Of a DNA stretch of 64,000 nt, positions 42,724 to 54,826 are shown one piece after another. Source of the stretch: Eustoma russellianum (lineage: Eukaryota > Streptophyta > Magnoliopsida > Gentianales > Gentianaceae). The number at the start of each line of letters is the position of its first letter. Position 1 is the first letter of the stretch. The notes beneath the pieces were generated by a model. That model did no database searches. It had not been told where the DNA came from and was given only the letters and a program-made list of their open reading frames with translations. The translations under genes were made by a program, and so were the position numbers. Where the stretch lies: NCBI GenBank assembly GCA_036186865.1, contig AP025048.1, forward strand, positions 28,381,019 to 28,445,018, written 5' to 3'.

Positions 42724-45068
42724 TGTAGCGTCCCGCTCCCGAGCCCTAACTTTGGGAACTGTGCACCTGCTGTAGTCTGCTACGAGAACTACAAGACGTC
42801 GTTCAAACTTCTTTATACGTCAGAAATGATTTAGAAATTTTTTTCGCGGAAACGATAATAAAATAAACATCACAATTAAAATAAATCCATCAAGAACGAA
42901 ATAAGGTACAAAGGCTGACGAGACCCGCTACATCAAGTATATCAATCAAACTAACTGGAGTCAAGTACAAAGTCTAGATAAAAGGTTCATCTGACTATCC
43001 CACTGAACAAGCATCCGGTTACAAGATCACAATATGAGCCCAGCTCACTCTTCCCAGATCGCATACTCGGCCCCATCCTCGATAAAAATATACTCATAAT
43101 CCTGCTCACTTGTGGAGGGAAGGTAGGGGTGAGTGATGGAAGTCACTCGTAGATTACCCGTCTCTCCCAGAGAGTGACTTTTACATACTGAGTTGGGTAA
43201 TCAAATAAAGCAGGTACAGCAATAATAAATAAAGAAACAGATATAAATAAAGAAATAATACATACCCGACCCAACCTGCAAACCAAATGCCTTAACACTA
43301 AAACAACTGAGTGACAAGATCAATGATAATCAAATCAAAAATGCAATGCGCAACTTCATGATGCATGCTCTTTCCATCACCGTGTCACACGTAGTTATTT
43401 AATATCACACGTTATGCTATTTCTTTTCCATGATATGCTATGCATGTCCTGGGTCCTATTAGGTGAAGGTGAACGTTATCACCATACACTCATCACACAC
43501 CTCGTCAGGCCACACGTCCCTTAAGGCCACACGACTCCCAAATGCAATGCTCGTGCCATGAATGCTTCATACTTTCACACTGTTCTTTTCCTTGACCTAT
43601 GTTGCATGCTCTATTCTATGCTGCATATTATCTATGTTGCATAATTACCCTGTGTTATGTGGGGTCCATTACTGTATTTTATATCTATCGTATTTTATCT
43701 TTCTACCGTATTTTAGGTTTCTACACTTAATTTGTTTTCCTAGGTTTTCAAGTACTCCAATATTTCATTTAATTATTTTTATCTTCCCCTATTTTGTTTC
43801 TTTATAGATTTCTTTTTTCTTCTGTCTCATTTTCCTCCCATTTTTTCCTTTTATTTTATTTTATTTTAATTTATTTAATGAGTTTCTAAATTTATTACTT
43901 CTTATATTAAGTAAACATATATATTGTTTATTATTTTTATTTATTTATTTATTTATTTATTTTCTCGTGATTGACCCGCCTATTTATATTATTTATTAAT
44001 TCATTTATTTTATTTCAGTTTATTTTATTTAACAAGTTACTGAATTTTCTATTTACTAAGTATTAATAATATTAGTTTGATTTTCTTTTTTTTTAATTGT
44101 AGTCAGACACCATTAAAATTCCCTGGCCCTTTTATTTCATTCCGCCACCGGCCCGTCCCTAAAGCAGCATGTTGGCCCGCTGGCCTTATAGCCCGCTAGC
44201 GCCATATTCCCCCTTTTATTTGTTACTGGTCTTGACCGGTCTGCTCAGGTTGGCAGGCTGGCCCGTGGTCGCCAGGCCCTTGCCCCTTTTTTTTTCTTTA
44301 TTTCTTTAAATCTTAATTTTCTTCAAACCTCAATACAATGTTCATTTTAACTCCGATTTACACCAAACCAATTCCATTGGACTCTATTTAACGTCCCAAA
44401 CATTCTGACGCTGACACGTCAGCACGTGTACTGTACGCCGGTCAGGGGCGCGCGTGGGCCACACGTGCCACCCCTAAAAGCTATGGGTGTGATACATGCT
44501 CTATTGCCAGACGCGTTTTCTGACTTCCCGAACTATTTCCAGCCTATTTCCGTGCTATGTGATTTATATCTAAGGCCATTCAAGAAATTTTCATACAAAA
44601 CATAAAGAAATCATAATAAATAAAATATATAGAATGACACATACCAATTATAAACAAACAATCCCAACACAGCGTACGAGAAATCCGAAAGTTAATCCGA
44701 CAGAGGAGAGGGCAACCTACCTGTTAAACAAAGAATTCTCTATGTCAGGATATTGGATTCGGTGTGGGTGACCACTTTCCTCTTTCTCTGCCTTCTCTTC
44801 CCTCTTTTTCTCTTTCTTTCTCTCTCCTCTTTCTTTTTCTTTTCCTTTCATTCTCTTCTCACGTTTTCTCTCTGCCTCTCTCTCTTTTAATTTTTTTCCT
44901 TGATGTTGTTGCTGCCAAATTGGTTGGCTGGGATATGGGGATTGGGGATTTTAATGTGGGGATGGGGGTAGAAATTAGGGGATTAGAGGGAGGGGATTAG
45001 GGGGTAATTAGTATAGGTTTTAATTTCAATTTAATTAATTATTATTTATTCCTTTTTTGGTTATAACA
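42724..45068. mobile_element. Solo LTR 1 in LINE copy 2, TSD CTTCT
   Basis: Starts TGTAGCGTCCCGCTCCCGAG, ends GGTTATAACA, 2345 bp, flanked by CTTCT at 42719-42723 and 45069-45073. Same family as 46156-48588, and its start resembles the Gypsy LTR at 29692. The lower half is very T-rich (43560-44100, 44780-44910); ORFs 43562-43807 and 44764-45000 come from that and are not genes. Confidence 0.94.
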
Positions 45069-46155
45069 CTTCTAGTGAAGTAGCAAGGGGCAAGGAAAAA
45101 CCATATATTGGAAGTCATGAGAATTCCTGAATCACTCTAAGCATGAAGGAGGTGTGGGATTTAGGGACTTGAGGAGTTTCAATCTTGCGATGCTTGCAAA
45201 GTAAAGCTGGCGAATAATTCAATATCCGAATCGGTTGTATCAAGAGCATTGAAAGGAAAATACTTCTCTTTCATGGACTACTTATCTGCCAAATTGGGTG
45301 ACCGGCCATCTTTTATCTGGCAATGTTTATTAGAAGGAAGGAAAGTGCTGGAATTAGGCATTCAAATGAGAGTGGGCAGTGGTCGCACTATCAAAATCTG
45401 GGATGATCCATGGCTTCCAGAAGTAGTTTCATTCAAGCCCTCCCACATAGAAAAGCCTAATGCCGGACAGAAGGGTTGAAGACTTAATTATCCCAGGCAT
45501 AAACTACTGGAATGAAGCTCTACTCAATTCACTTTTTCTCCCACATGATGTTGAAACTATTAAGACCGTTCCTTTGTCTAGCAACAATGCAGAAGATATG
45601 ATAATGTGGCATTACACCTGCAAAGAAGATTATACTGTTAAGTCTAGGTATAAAACTCTATTGGACGCGCAAAGTTGCCAAAGTGGACAGGAAGGTGTAG
45701 CAAAATATGTAACCATACACTTTTTTTGTAAACATTTATGGGGACTGAATACATTGCCGAAGATAAAAGTTTTTATATGGAAATCCCTAAACAATGCACC
45801 AGTTGTCAAGGAGAACATAGCAAACAAGATACCAAGCGAAACCCATTTTGCAAATTGTGCCAGACTAAAACAGAGAGTGTGCATCACTACTTGTTGAAAT
45901 GCTCAAGGACAAAAGGAATTTGGAGGAACACGTCCATCCCTCAAAGGATCCTAGGATGTTCGCTAGTGGATATTCTTCAATGGGTCTTCAAAAATTTGGA
46001 TGACATGCAACAGATACAATTCGTTATTCTTTTGTGGATGGTATAAAAAGAGAGATGCGAGGTGATATTTGATGAATCCAAGAAAGAAACATCATGTGAG
46101 AAGGTGTGGGCTTCAACAAACAACCTTATGCAACTGTTCCAAAAAAGAGGTGATG
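45069..46155 (+). pseudogene. LINE copy 2: thumb to zf-RVT region
   Basis: Resumes the LINE: KHEGGVGFRDLRSFNLAMLA, then KYFSFMDYLSAKLGDRPSFI and TIKIWDDPWLPE, MWHYTCKEDYTVKSRYKTLL, and KIKVFIWKSLNNAPVVKENI. After a frameshift near 45830 comes the zinc site NPFCKLCQTKTESVHHYLLK-C. Stops are scattered. It is interrupted at 46156 by a second solo LTR and continues at 48589. Confidence 0.9.
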
Positions 46156-47337
46156 TGTAACGCCCCGCTCCCGAGCCCTAGCATCTGGAACAGTGCACCC
46201 GCCGTAGCCTGCTACAAGGACTACAAGGCGTCGTTCAAACTTCTTTACACTTCGAAACTGACGTAGAAATTTTTCGCAGAAACGATAATAAAAGAGATAA
46301 ACGTCTCAATTAAATTAAATCCATCAAATATAATATCGAGTACAAGGGTTGACAAAACATTCTAAGCCAAGTATAAAATACTAATATCAAATAATAAGCC
46401 TAGATGGAGGTCTATCTGACTATCCCAAGAAACAAGCTCCCAGTCAACAAAATCTCGTCTTGATGCCAACTCACTCCCCCAGCTTGCGTAATCTGTCCCG
46501 TCCTCGATAAACATATATACTCATAATCCTGCTCACCTGTGAAGGACAGGTAGGGGGTGAGTGATGGGAGTCACTCGTAGGTTACCCGTCTCACCCAAAA
46601 AGAGACTGTCACATACTGAGTCGGGTAAACAGATAGAGCATGTAAAGCAGGAACATATAAATAAAGCAATAAAACATAAATAGAGAAATAGCACATACCC
46701 GACTCGATCTGTATCCCAAAATGTAGCACTAAAACAACTTACAACAAGTTCAATGATAATCACGTCAATAACAAATGTAATGCGCAACTTTATGATGCAT
46801 GCTCTTCTATCTTCGTGTCATATGCAGTCATTTAATACCACACGTTATGCTCATTCTTTTCCATGATATGCTATGCATGCCCCAGGTTCTATTAGGTGAA
46901 GGTAACCATTATTACCAACACCCATCACACGTCGCGTCAGGTCAAATGCAATGCTCGTGCCATGAATGCTTCACACTTTCACATTTCCCTTTCTCCTATG
47001 TTGCATGCTCCGTTCTATGTTGCGTGTTACCTATATTTCGTAGTTACCCTATGTTGCGTGGGGTTCATTACTGAATTTTATCTTCTACCGTTATTTTATC
47101 TTTCTAGACTTTATTTTAGGTTTCTACACTTTATTTTATTTTTCCTAGGCTTTCAAGCACTTAAATATTTTATTTAAATATTTTATATTCCCCTACTATT
47201 TTTATTTTCTGTATCTTAATTTATTTAACGGGTTTCTAAATTTTCTTATTTATAAGACATTATTAATGTTGATTAAATCAATTACATATATTTATCTATA
47301 CTTTATCATTATTATTTCATTAATGTTTATATTTATA

Positions 47338-47380
<43 letters not shown>

Positions 47381-48588
47381 TTTCTGGCCGCAGCCTCCAT
47401 TATCAAGTATAGATATATACTTTTTATTTATTTATTTTATCTTATTTTATTTTTTATTTCAGTTACTAAGTTTAATTAATTATTAAATAATTTACCTTCT
47501 TTATTTAATCTAATTACAGCAATAGGCCTCCTTTATTTTTTTTCCTGGCCCTTTCCCCTTTGTCCAGCTTGTCCAGCCTGTTTATAGCCTGCTGGCCCAC
47601 TGGCCTATTCCTGTTTTTTATACAATCAGCATTTTGGGCCGAAGGCAGAGTCTGGTCCGCTGGCCCGCTAGGGCTGGCAGCTTTTACATCTTTTTACTTT
47701 TTTATATGTTGCAGTCTGGGCCGGTGTCACCTGGCCCTTGTGCTGGTCTGCTAGGGTTGGTAGGCTGGCCTGTGCCGCCAGGCTTGACCCTTTCTTTTTT
47801 TTCCTTTTCCTTAATTTCTTAAATTCTAATTTTTCTTCAAAAATTCATAACTCTTTCATTTTAACTCCGATTAACCCCAAACCAATTCAATTGGACTCTA
47901 TTTAACGTCTTGGACACTCTGACATTGAACACGTTACATTGTGACATACACACGACGCTCAGGGGCTCATATAGGCCACACGCGCCGCCCTCTGCAGCCT
48001 CAGGCACGTTTTTTGATTTACTGAACTTATTCCAACCTATTTCCGTGCTATGTGATCTATATCTAAGGCCAAACACGCAATTTCCATACCAAAACATAAA
48101 AAATTCATAATAAACATATAAAGGATAACCATACATTGATAACCAAATAATCCCAATACAGAATGCAAGGGAATCTAAAGCAATCCGACATAGGGGAGGG
48201 TAACCTACCTCTTGAATGCAATCTCACTGACAAAAAAGGTGTTGGATTTGATGTGGGTGACCAATACCACTTCCTTTCTTCTCTCCTTTTTCTTCTCTTT
48301 TCTCTTTTCCCCTTTCTCCCTTCTCTTTTCTCCCAACCAAAACTCTCTCTCTCCTCAACAATGCCCTCTCTTTTTTTCTCTCTATGGTTTACGTTGTGTG
48401 TGGGGGAATAGGGAATAATTTGGGGGATTTTAATTGATAGGGGGCGGTTATGAGGGAGAGAAATCAGGGGAGGGATGTTGGGGAGTTAATGGGGTTGTGG
48501 GTAGTTTTATTAAGAAATGTGATAATGGGTAGTTTGTTAAAAAATATTTATTAATTCTTTTCTTTTCTTTTTTAATCGGCCTGTTACA
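46156..48588. mobile_element. Solo LTR 2 in LINE copy 2
   Basis: Starts TGTAACGCCCCGCTCCCGAG and ends CGGCCTGTTACA, with inverted TGTAAC/GTTACA ends. 2433 bp. Same family and layout as 42724-45068. The flanks TGATG (46151-46155) and ACATG (48589-48593) agree only partly, so the TSD is decayed or the end is a few bases off. Contains an ATT microsatellite at 47340-47380. ORFs inside are not genes. Confidence 0.88.
47340..47380. repeat. ATT microsatellite
   Basis: About 14 ATT units inside solo LTR 2. Confidence 0.95.
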
Positions 48589-49136
48589 ACATGAGGAGAT
48601 AGGACAAATAAGCTAGGACAAGCTAAGGAAGGACGGATAATCAAAAATACCCGAGGCAAACTCTGTTGCGGTCAATGTTGATTCATCTTTAGGTGAGGAT
48701 GGATGTACATGTGATGGACTTGTGGAAGGATATCGGATGGAAGCATTGTATGGGCTGAGACTTACCAGATGGCGGCCAAATTAGACGTTCTTCACGGACA
48801 GTTGCAAGTTATTTACTATAGGCTTAAATTTACCATGGAGCGAGCTTACAGCAAGGTGATTTTGTGGTCGGACCGTTTGACGGCAATAGAATTGCTTCGG
48901 GAGATATTGATAAGCTTCATCTCTTATTCTCGTTATTAGTTGATTGTAAGAGAATGATAAGCTCATTGGAAATGTGTGAGCTAGCCTTTACAAGATGTGA
49001 CCATAATTTGTCGGTTCACCATTTACCAAAGATAGGACTGCAAAATGCTACGCGTATGGCTTGGGAAGCATATCCCCCTCCTATTTTAATTTCCTCCGCA
49101 ATTGCATATTTGACGACGGATTAAAAAAACCTTTCT
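48589..49136 (+). pseudogene. LINE copy 2: RNase H remnant
   Basis: Same domain as 5005-5640: KLDVLHGQLQVIYYRLKFTM then ERAYSKVILWSDRLTAIELL, then a frame change and CELAFTRCDHNLSVHHLPKI. Stops and an early frameshift; it ends at an A-run (49125-49131) as copy 1 does. Confidence 0.85.
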
Positions 49137-49144
49137 TTATACAA

Positions 49145-50282
49145 GGCATTCTTCCAAGGACTTAAATGAGAATTTCCAAGGGGAAGAAAAGCCCTAGAGT
49201 GGGCGGCCACATTGAGTTAAAAGGAAGAGAAGAAGAGCAAATCAAACACAAGACAATTCTCATAATCTCTCAAGTGAAAAAGGATTCTTCTACTTTTGTC
49301 TTCTACATTTCCTTCTTCTTCTTCTTCTCTCAAGGCTATCGTTCTTATATTCATTACTTTGAATAGGATTTGATTAGACCACCATGCACGTTTAAATTGT
49401 AAAAGGTTGATCAAGGTGTGATCAAACCTTCATCCATTTGGTGGTGGTGTTCGTGATCGGTGTGATTGCTTGTATCGTTTGTTTAAGGGTCGAGTTGGTG
49501 TGTAACTCCAGCAAACCTTGTGGTAAGTTTTGTTTTGTTTAGTGATAACCGAGGAAGGAGTCCTTGAAGACTGAAGTAGGTTGTGTTAACCGAACCACTA
49601 TAAAATTCGCGATGTTATTACTTTCAGCACTTTACTTTAAGTTTCCAGCACTTTGCATCGTTTTTATTGCATTAGTACAAATATCAAACGACTTTCAAAA
49701 ATTACCAAACTTTGCAGAAACATATACACACCTCTTAAGTTTCATTTGGCATAAGTTTCAACTCATTTGGACAAGTATAAGTCATTCAAACGTTAATAGT
49801 TCTGAGACTAGTGTAATCTGATTTTTAGACTTGCAAAGGTTGAGATCTTGAACGTATTTGACATACTTCCAAAAGGAATTTTTCAAACCTGTTACAACCC
49901 AATAAAATAAATATAGTAAGGGGTTTGTATTTAAATTTTCAGATCATTTGGAGCCACGGTTTGAATGGAATAAATTTTTCAAATCAGACTACCGTTTCTA
50001 GAAGATTTGTGCAATCTGATCACAAACAATTTTTCAAAGGGTTAAAGGTTGAATTTTGATCTGAAATTTTTGGAAGATACTCAGAACATCTGAGACTACA
50101 ATCTCTTCAAATTTCAGAATTTTTGAAGGCCTTTAACCTATTTTTTCAAATGTTGCAAAACAGGTCCTGAAAACAGAAATTGTTTTCAGAAGTTGGGTTT
50201 TTGGATCAAAACATTTTAAAAACCAAATTTTCCGCACCCACTATTCAACCCCCCCTTCTACTGGTGCCTTGCAGGTCCTACA
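49145..50282 (+). repeat. Long-LTR Copia family copy C, 5'-truncated LTR
   Basis: Aligns with 2166-3308 and ends GCAGGTCCTACA at 50282, directly followed by a primer site and gag, so it is a 5' LTR. Its own 5' part is missing: it starts where the LINE ends. ORFs 49166-49821 lie in the LTR. Confidence 0.85.
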
Positions 50283-50284
50283 AG

Positions 50285-50295
50285 TGGTATCAGAG
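50285..50295 (+). promoter_or_regulatory. Primer binding site TGGTATCAGAG
   Basis: Exact tRNA-iMet complement two bases after the LTR C end. Confidence 0.93.
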
Positions 50296-50337
50296 ACAGG
50301 CTCACTCACGACAAGGAGATCCAACGATCTTAGTGAG

Positions 50338-51436
50338 ATGGAAACCACTAGCTACATAACCGTGCACGAAGTAATGTCAACCGTAAGGTCTCATCTTTTT
50401 GATGGTGAGTCCTTTATCCAAGGGAAACTTAGAATGAAACTCTTTCTTATGGCTATTAATATTGATTTATGGTCTATTATAGAAGACGGTCTATTTGTTC
50501 CATCTAAGTTATCTACTGTTGATGGTGTCACGCTAGAGGTTATAAAAACGAAACAAGAATACACTAATGATGATAAAAAAAGTTGAGTATGAATGCTAAA
50601 GCCATGCAACTACTTGTAAATGGCTAAGCAAAAGTGAATCTAGTTACGTATCTAACTGCTCTAATGCTTAAGAGATGTGGAAAATTCTTGAGATGGAACA
50701 TAAAGGGATTAGCCAAGTAAAGGAGTCTAAGATTAATATGTTTATGTCCACACTTGAGTCTTTCAAATTATTGCCAAGTGAGTCTATTGTTGACATGGAT
50801 TTACGATTGACCAACATTTATAATTCTCTTGAGTCTCTTGGCAAAGTTTTGTCTACACAGGAAAAGGTTCAAAAGGTGTTAAGGAGTCTCCCATCCGAGT
50901 GGGATTCAAAAGTCACTGCAATCGAAGAAAATAAGGATAATAAATCAATAAAAATTGAGGAATTGATCGGATCTTTAAAGGTATATAAAAACAAACTCAC
51001 TTTAAGAAATTCTGAATTTAGTTCTAAACATGATAAGGCTATTGCTTTTAAATCAAATGAATACGTCTCTACCTCTTATGATCGTGTAGATGATAGTGAC
51101 ATAGATTCCGATGATGAATATTTAATCATGATGGCTAAAAGATTAAGAAAGATCTTGAGAAAATCGATTAAAAACAAACATAAGCCTACTTCATCTAAGG
51201 ATCATAGAAATAAAAATAATGAAGACATAAAGTTCTATGAATGCGAGAAACTTGGACATATGTCATATGACTGCCCGAACAAGGACAAACAAATGAACAA
51301 GTACCTTGACAAGAATCAGATCAAAACTAGACTCGTCTCAGAACCTAAACAGAGGAGAAGAGCCTTCAAAGCCTCCACTTGGAGTGATTCATCCGACTCT
51401 GAGATTGACGATACGGAAGAACAAAAGGCACAAGTA
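50338..51436 (+). pseudogene. Copia gag (SIRE-like) of LTR copy C
   Basis: The ATG at 50338 gives METTSYITVHEV, then LRMKLFLMAINIDLWSIIED, VPSKL and DDKK. A missing base in an A-run near 50580 breaks the frame, and another base is missing near 50625. From 50675 the frame is open again (MWKILEMEHKGISQVKESKI to IDDTEEQKAQV). The knuckle reads FYECEKLGHMSYDCP, so the first Cys of CCHC is Phe. It is related to the gag at 21540-22746. Gag forms the particle; here it is not functional. Confidence 0.88.
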
Positions 51437-51842
51437 TGATTTACATCTAAGGCATCGAATGAGGTATCTTTTGACTCTGATTCTGATTCTGAATCTTCTT
51501 ATGATGAGTTATTTAGTCAATATTTAGAGTTTCATTAAGTTCTCAAAGGCTCTTGCAAAAGGAAAGAAACGATTAATTGAAGACAAGAAGTTGTTTGAAT
51601 TCTCCAACACGAACCTTGTTTCTCAATTAAATGATTCAAAAGAAGAGTCGTCTTGCATCATAAATGCATTAAAATTAGAGATCTCATCATTAACGATACA
51701 AAATGATGAAATGAAATCTAAGATTTCAAACTTGAAATCAAGGAATATAGATCTATAAAAAATGGTAAAACAATTTGACACGGGTAAAAACATGCTAGAT
51801 CACATCATTTCTTCACAAAAGCATGATACCGAAAAAACCAAA
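51437..51842 (+). pseudogene. Copia gag tail / start of the gag-pol linker
   Basis: Acidic Ser/Asp tract (SFDSDSDSESSYDELFSQYL), then coiled-coil-like sequence in another frame (KKRLIEDKKLFEFSN; LTIQNDEMKSKISNLKS). It corresponds to 21267-21600 of the full-length element. No protease or later pol domain follows. Confidence 0.7.
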
Positions 51843-52050
51843 AGGAATTTTGAAAAACTGTTTCAACCTGTTAATTTAGACATCTTAAGGATGTTTCATG
51901 AAACTTTCATATCATTTGGAGTTTTCATTAAATAGGAATTAATTTTTCATTCTAAGAAAAAGTTTTTCTCAGATTGACAGAGTCCAATTGAAAACATTTG
52001 TTCAGGGCCTTACATTTTGAGTTTTAATCTGAAATTCATGATAAGAGACA
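51843..52050 (+). repeat. LTR-derived fragment inside the Copia remnant
   Basis: Matches the reverse complement of 60600-60850 (shared AAATAGGAATTAATTTTT, CAGATTGACAGAGTC), i.e. the 3' part of a long LTR. It joins the gag remnant to the unidentified acidic ORF, so pol was lost by a rearrangement through LTR sequence. Confidence 0.75.
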
Positions 52051-53453
52051 ATTATCTTGCAACAATAGAAGGCTTACATCAAGGAGTATGTCAAGCTTAC
52101 TTCAATTCTAGAATTGCATATGATTTTCATGATATGAGTGACGATTCTAGTGTTGACCTCAAGCACGATTCTTATGATGATGATGCTAAAATTTCCGTTG
52201 TTAAACATGCCATGCATGATGATAAAGCTGATGTACCTGATGAGCATGATTTGCATGATAAGTGCCTTGATTTGCACAATCCTAAATTGTTTGAATCTGG
52301 TTTGGTTGAATCTGATTCAAGTAGTGATATTGTTTTGCCTTCTAAAGTGCATGAACTTGATAAGAAATTGCATGTTGGTTTCCATGATGATTTGCAAGTT
52401 GTTACACATAATGACCTTGAGATGCATGAGCAATTTGATTTAGGATCCTTATTTGCTGAAATTGAGTTTACTACACATAGATCACTTGATGCGTATACTA
52501 GTTTATTTGATGTGAATAATGATAAATGATTGCATGATGACGTTGAAGTCGATCTTGATTGTAAGAAGTTCTTAGAATGTAATTCTGGAATTCAAAAGAA
52601 ACTTGTAGCACAAAAGGAATGTAATTCTGAGATCCTTACATAAGTAGAAGAACAAAAGGTGCATAGATTAGACCTTCGTAATAAATTGCAAGGCCTCAGG
52701 AGACTTTTTGATGTTTATTGTGCTCATATGCATGAGAATGACTTGTATGCTGAAAATGATGAGCTTGAATCTAAAGTTGTTTGTGAAACACATGATTCAA
52801 ATGATTCTCTTTATTTACATGCTAATTTACATGATGATTTGAGTGACACTTCAAGTGAGAATAATGATGATTTAGGTCATGAACAAGATAACGTTGAGAA
52901 GTATGAATGGGTTGTTTATAATAATCCTTTGTTTGAGAGGCTTGATGGTGACCTTCCATCACATGAAAATTATAATTGGTACGAGTCTGAATCTAAAATT
53001 CCAATTGAAGTTAAGTTGCAAACTAATTTCAACGATGATAATCCGAATGCTAGTTATGATTTATGTTTTGTTGAGCATGCTGGTTTATATAAATCTGATT
53101 TGGAATTGCTAAGGAGAATACAAGGTACGTTGTTTATTCCTAATGTTTTACCTACTCTTGCTTTCATGCATGATACATATTATGTGAAGAATTTGATGCC
53201 TATCTTGTGTTTACATCCTAAGCACATGAGAAGGAGGTCTTCATTGATGCATGTTCATGTAGAGCTAAGTGCTTCTATGTCATTGTGTATATGTTTTCAC
53301 ATCGAGTTATTCATTCATCCTAAACATGTTAGACTCAATTTATGCATGATCATTACACTTTGTTTGTTTAGATTTATATACAAAAATAGAAAGCATGGAC
53401 TTAAGCATTTCTTGTTTAGGCATGTGCAAGACAAGCCAAGAAGTGAAGAGTAA
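52017..53453 (+). pseudogene. Unidentified acidic His/Asp-rich ORF
   Basis: One frame from 52017 to 53453, about 478 codons, interrupted by TGA at 52527-52529 and a TAA at about 52641. I do not recognise the product. It is rich in Asp, His and Glu with repeats such as DDL, HDK and LHDDL. The C-terminal fifth changes character: two similar segments with HPKHMRR and HPKHVRL, a hydrophobic stretch LNLCMIITLCLFRFIY that could span a membrane, and a basic end. Long conservation of frame shows it was coding. It stands right before a probable Gypsy LTR, the place of env-like or extra ORFs in Athila/Tat elements; that placement is inference. It could also be a gag-linker relative of unknown type. Confidence 0.5.
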
Positions 53454-54821
53454 TGTCATAATGTGATTATTGATTGTGTTTTAATGTCGTAACAAATTAT
53501 CCATTGTGTTTTAAGATCATAACAATGATGTAAGGGTTGGTGGGAGGGCAGTATGGTCATTTCACTTATGCGCGTAATAGTCTCGAGTCTAGTAATTTGT
53601 TTCGTCTTTGTTTAGTTCTAGGGTAATATATGGAGTCTTTTGTTATGTGTTGGAAGTACTAATGCCACTGTTGAGTGTTTTTGTAGGAGTCAAAACCAAA
53701 TAAAGAAAGTAACATGGGAAATCCCTACTTTTTAGGTGGGTAGTCAGGACAAGCTTTCGGTATTTTGGATGTACAGGTCAGAGGACATGTCAAAATGTGT
53801 TCAAAACATTTGGAGGAGTTAGAAAACTTAATTTGGGACAACTTTCTTATTTTTCACTTTTCCTAATTCGGGCTACAAGATGGTCCAAAGTCAACTTGAA
53901 GATTGGAGTCCAAGTATGGAAAGTACTGAAGCCCACTACATTGGTACCTTATTTTTAGAAGACAATATCTTTATGAAGAAGAGTCCAAATGAGGTGATTC
54001 AAGAGCCCAAATTCAAGTGTATTTCATGGTCTACAACTTTCTGAAGAGTCCAAAACCTAATTCTTAGTGTAGAAGCATGTAGATATCTAAAACCGACAGG
54101 GTAAACTAGTACGGAATTTTAGAGATCTGATTTTAAACTCTTTTATTGATTAGTCTTGATTTATTTTCCTAGTTAGACTTAATTTAGATTGATAGGGGAT
54201 ATCCTGATTATCTTGAATGATTTATTAGCTTTTAGAATTAACAAAATATTGGCCACAAAGGCACTACACGGACAGAATTGCAACCAGATTTTATGATTCT
54301 CAGAATTTTGAAAGAAAGTTCGGCCACTTTGTGTGTGCCTTTTCCCTTCGTGATTTTTGTGTGTTTTCTTTCGTTTCACCTAAACAAATCAAAGCTAGAC
54401 CCAATTCAAGGTCTGAGAAACTCTTGTTGGTGGCCACAATCTACGGAAAAGGAACAACGTGGTGGATTAGATGGCTGAATTTCTCAGCACCCGACGTTTC
54501 CCGCCATTGAGGAGAAAGGTGTTGTCTTACGCCATTATTTAGCCTTAACTGATATTTTAGGGCTTGGGAGAGTTTAAGGAATGGTCCTACACACATACAT
54601 ACGTGCCTCAAACACGTATCAAGATTCTCCTGGTTTCAATGATGTTTTTATACATTCTATTAGCTTCCTGATTTGGCCATTTATGTGTATCAAACACATT
54701 AATTTGCTGCCAGATTCGTTTAAGTTGGCCAAAGTACACATTCACAGGTAAATCTCTCTATTTTATGTCATGGTGCATGAAATCAAGCTCATAGAATTCA
54801 GACATGTTATCTAACTTCAAG
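53454..54821 (+). repeat. Probable Gypsy (Athila/Tat-like) LTR
   Basis: Non-coding after the acidic ORF. A purine-rich GGGTTGGTGGGAGGG (53531-53545) could be a polypurine tract. Downstream, wording such as CCAAAGTCAACTTGAAGATT and GGAGTCCAAGTATGGAAAG resembles, from memory, Athila/Tat LTRs. Ends are not defined and there is no second copy here. Interrupted at 54822 by a TRIM. Confidence 0.45.
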
Positions 54822-54826
54822 TACAT

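Noticed and set aside
44764..45000. 78-codon ORF starting with a Leu/Ser/Phe-rich, signal-like stretch
   Set aside because: Translation of a pyrimidine-rich tract within a solo LTR with TSD.
50338..53453. gag and acidic ORF as one polyprotein
   Set aside because: Different frames, an LTR-derived segment between them, and no shared domain order.
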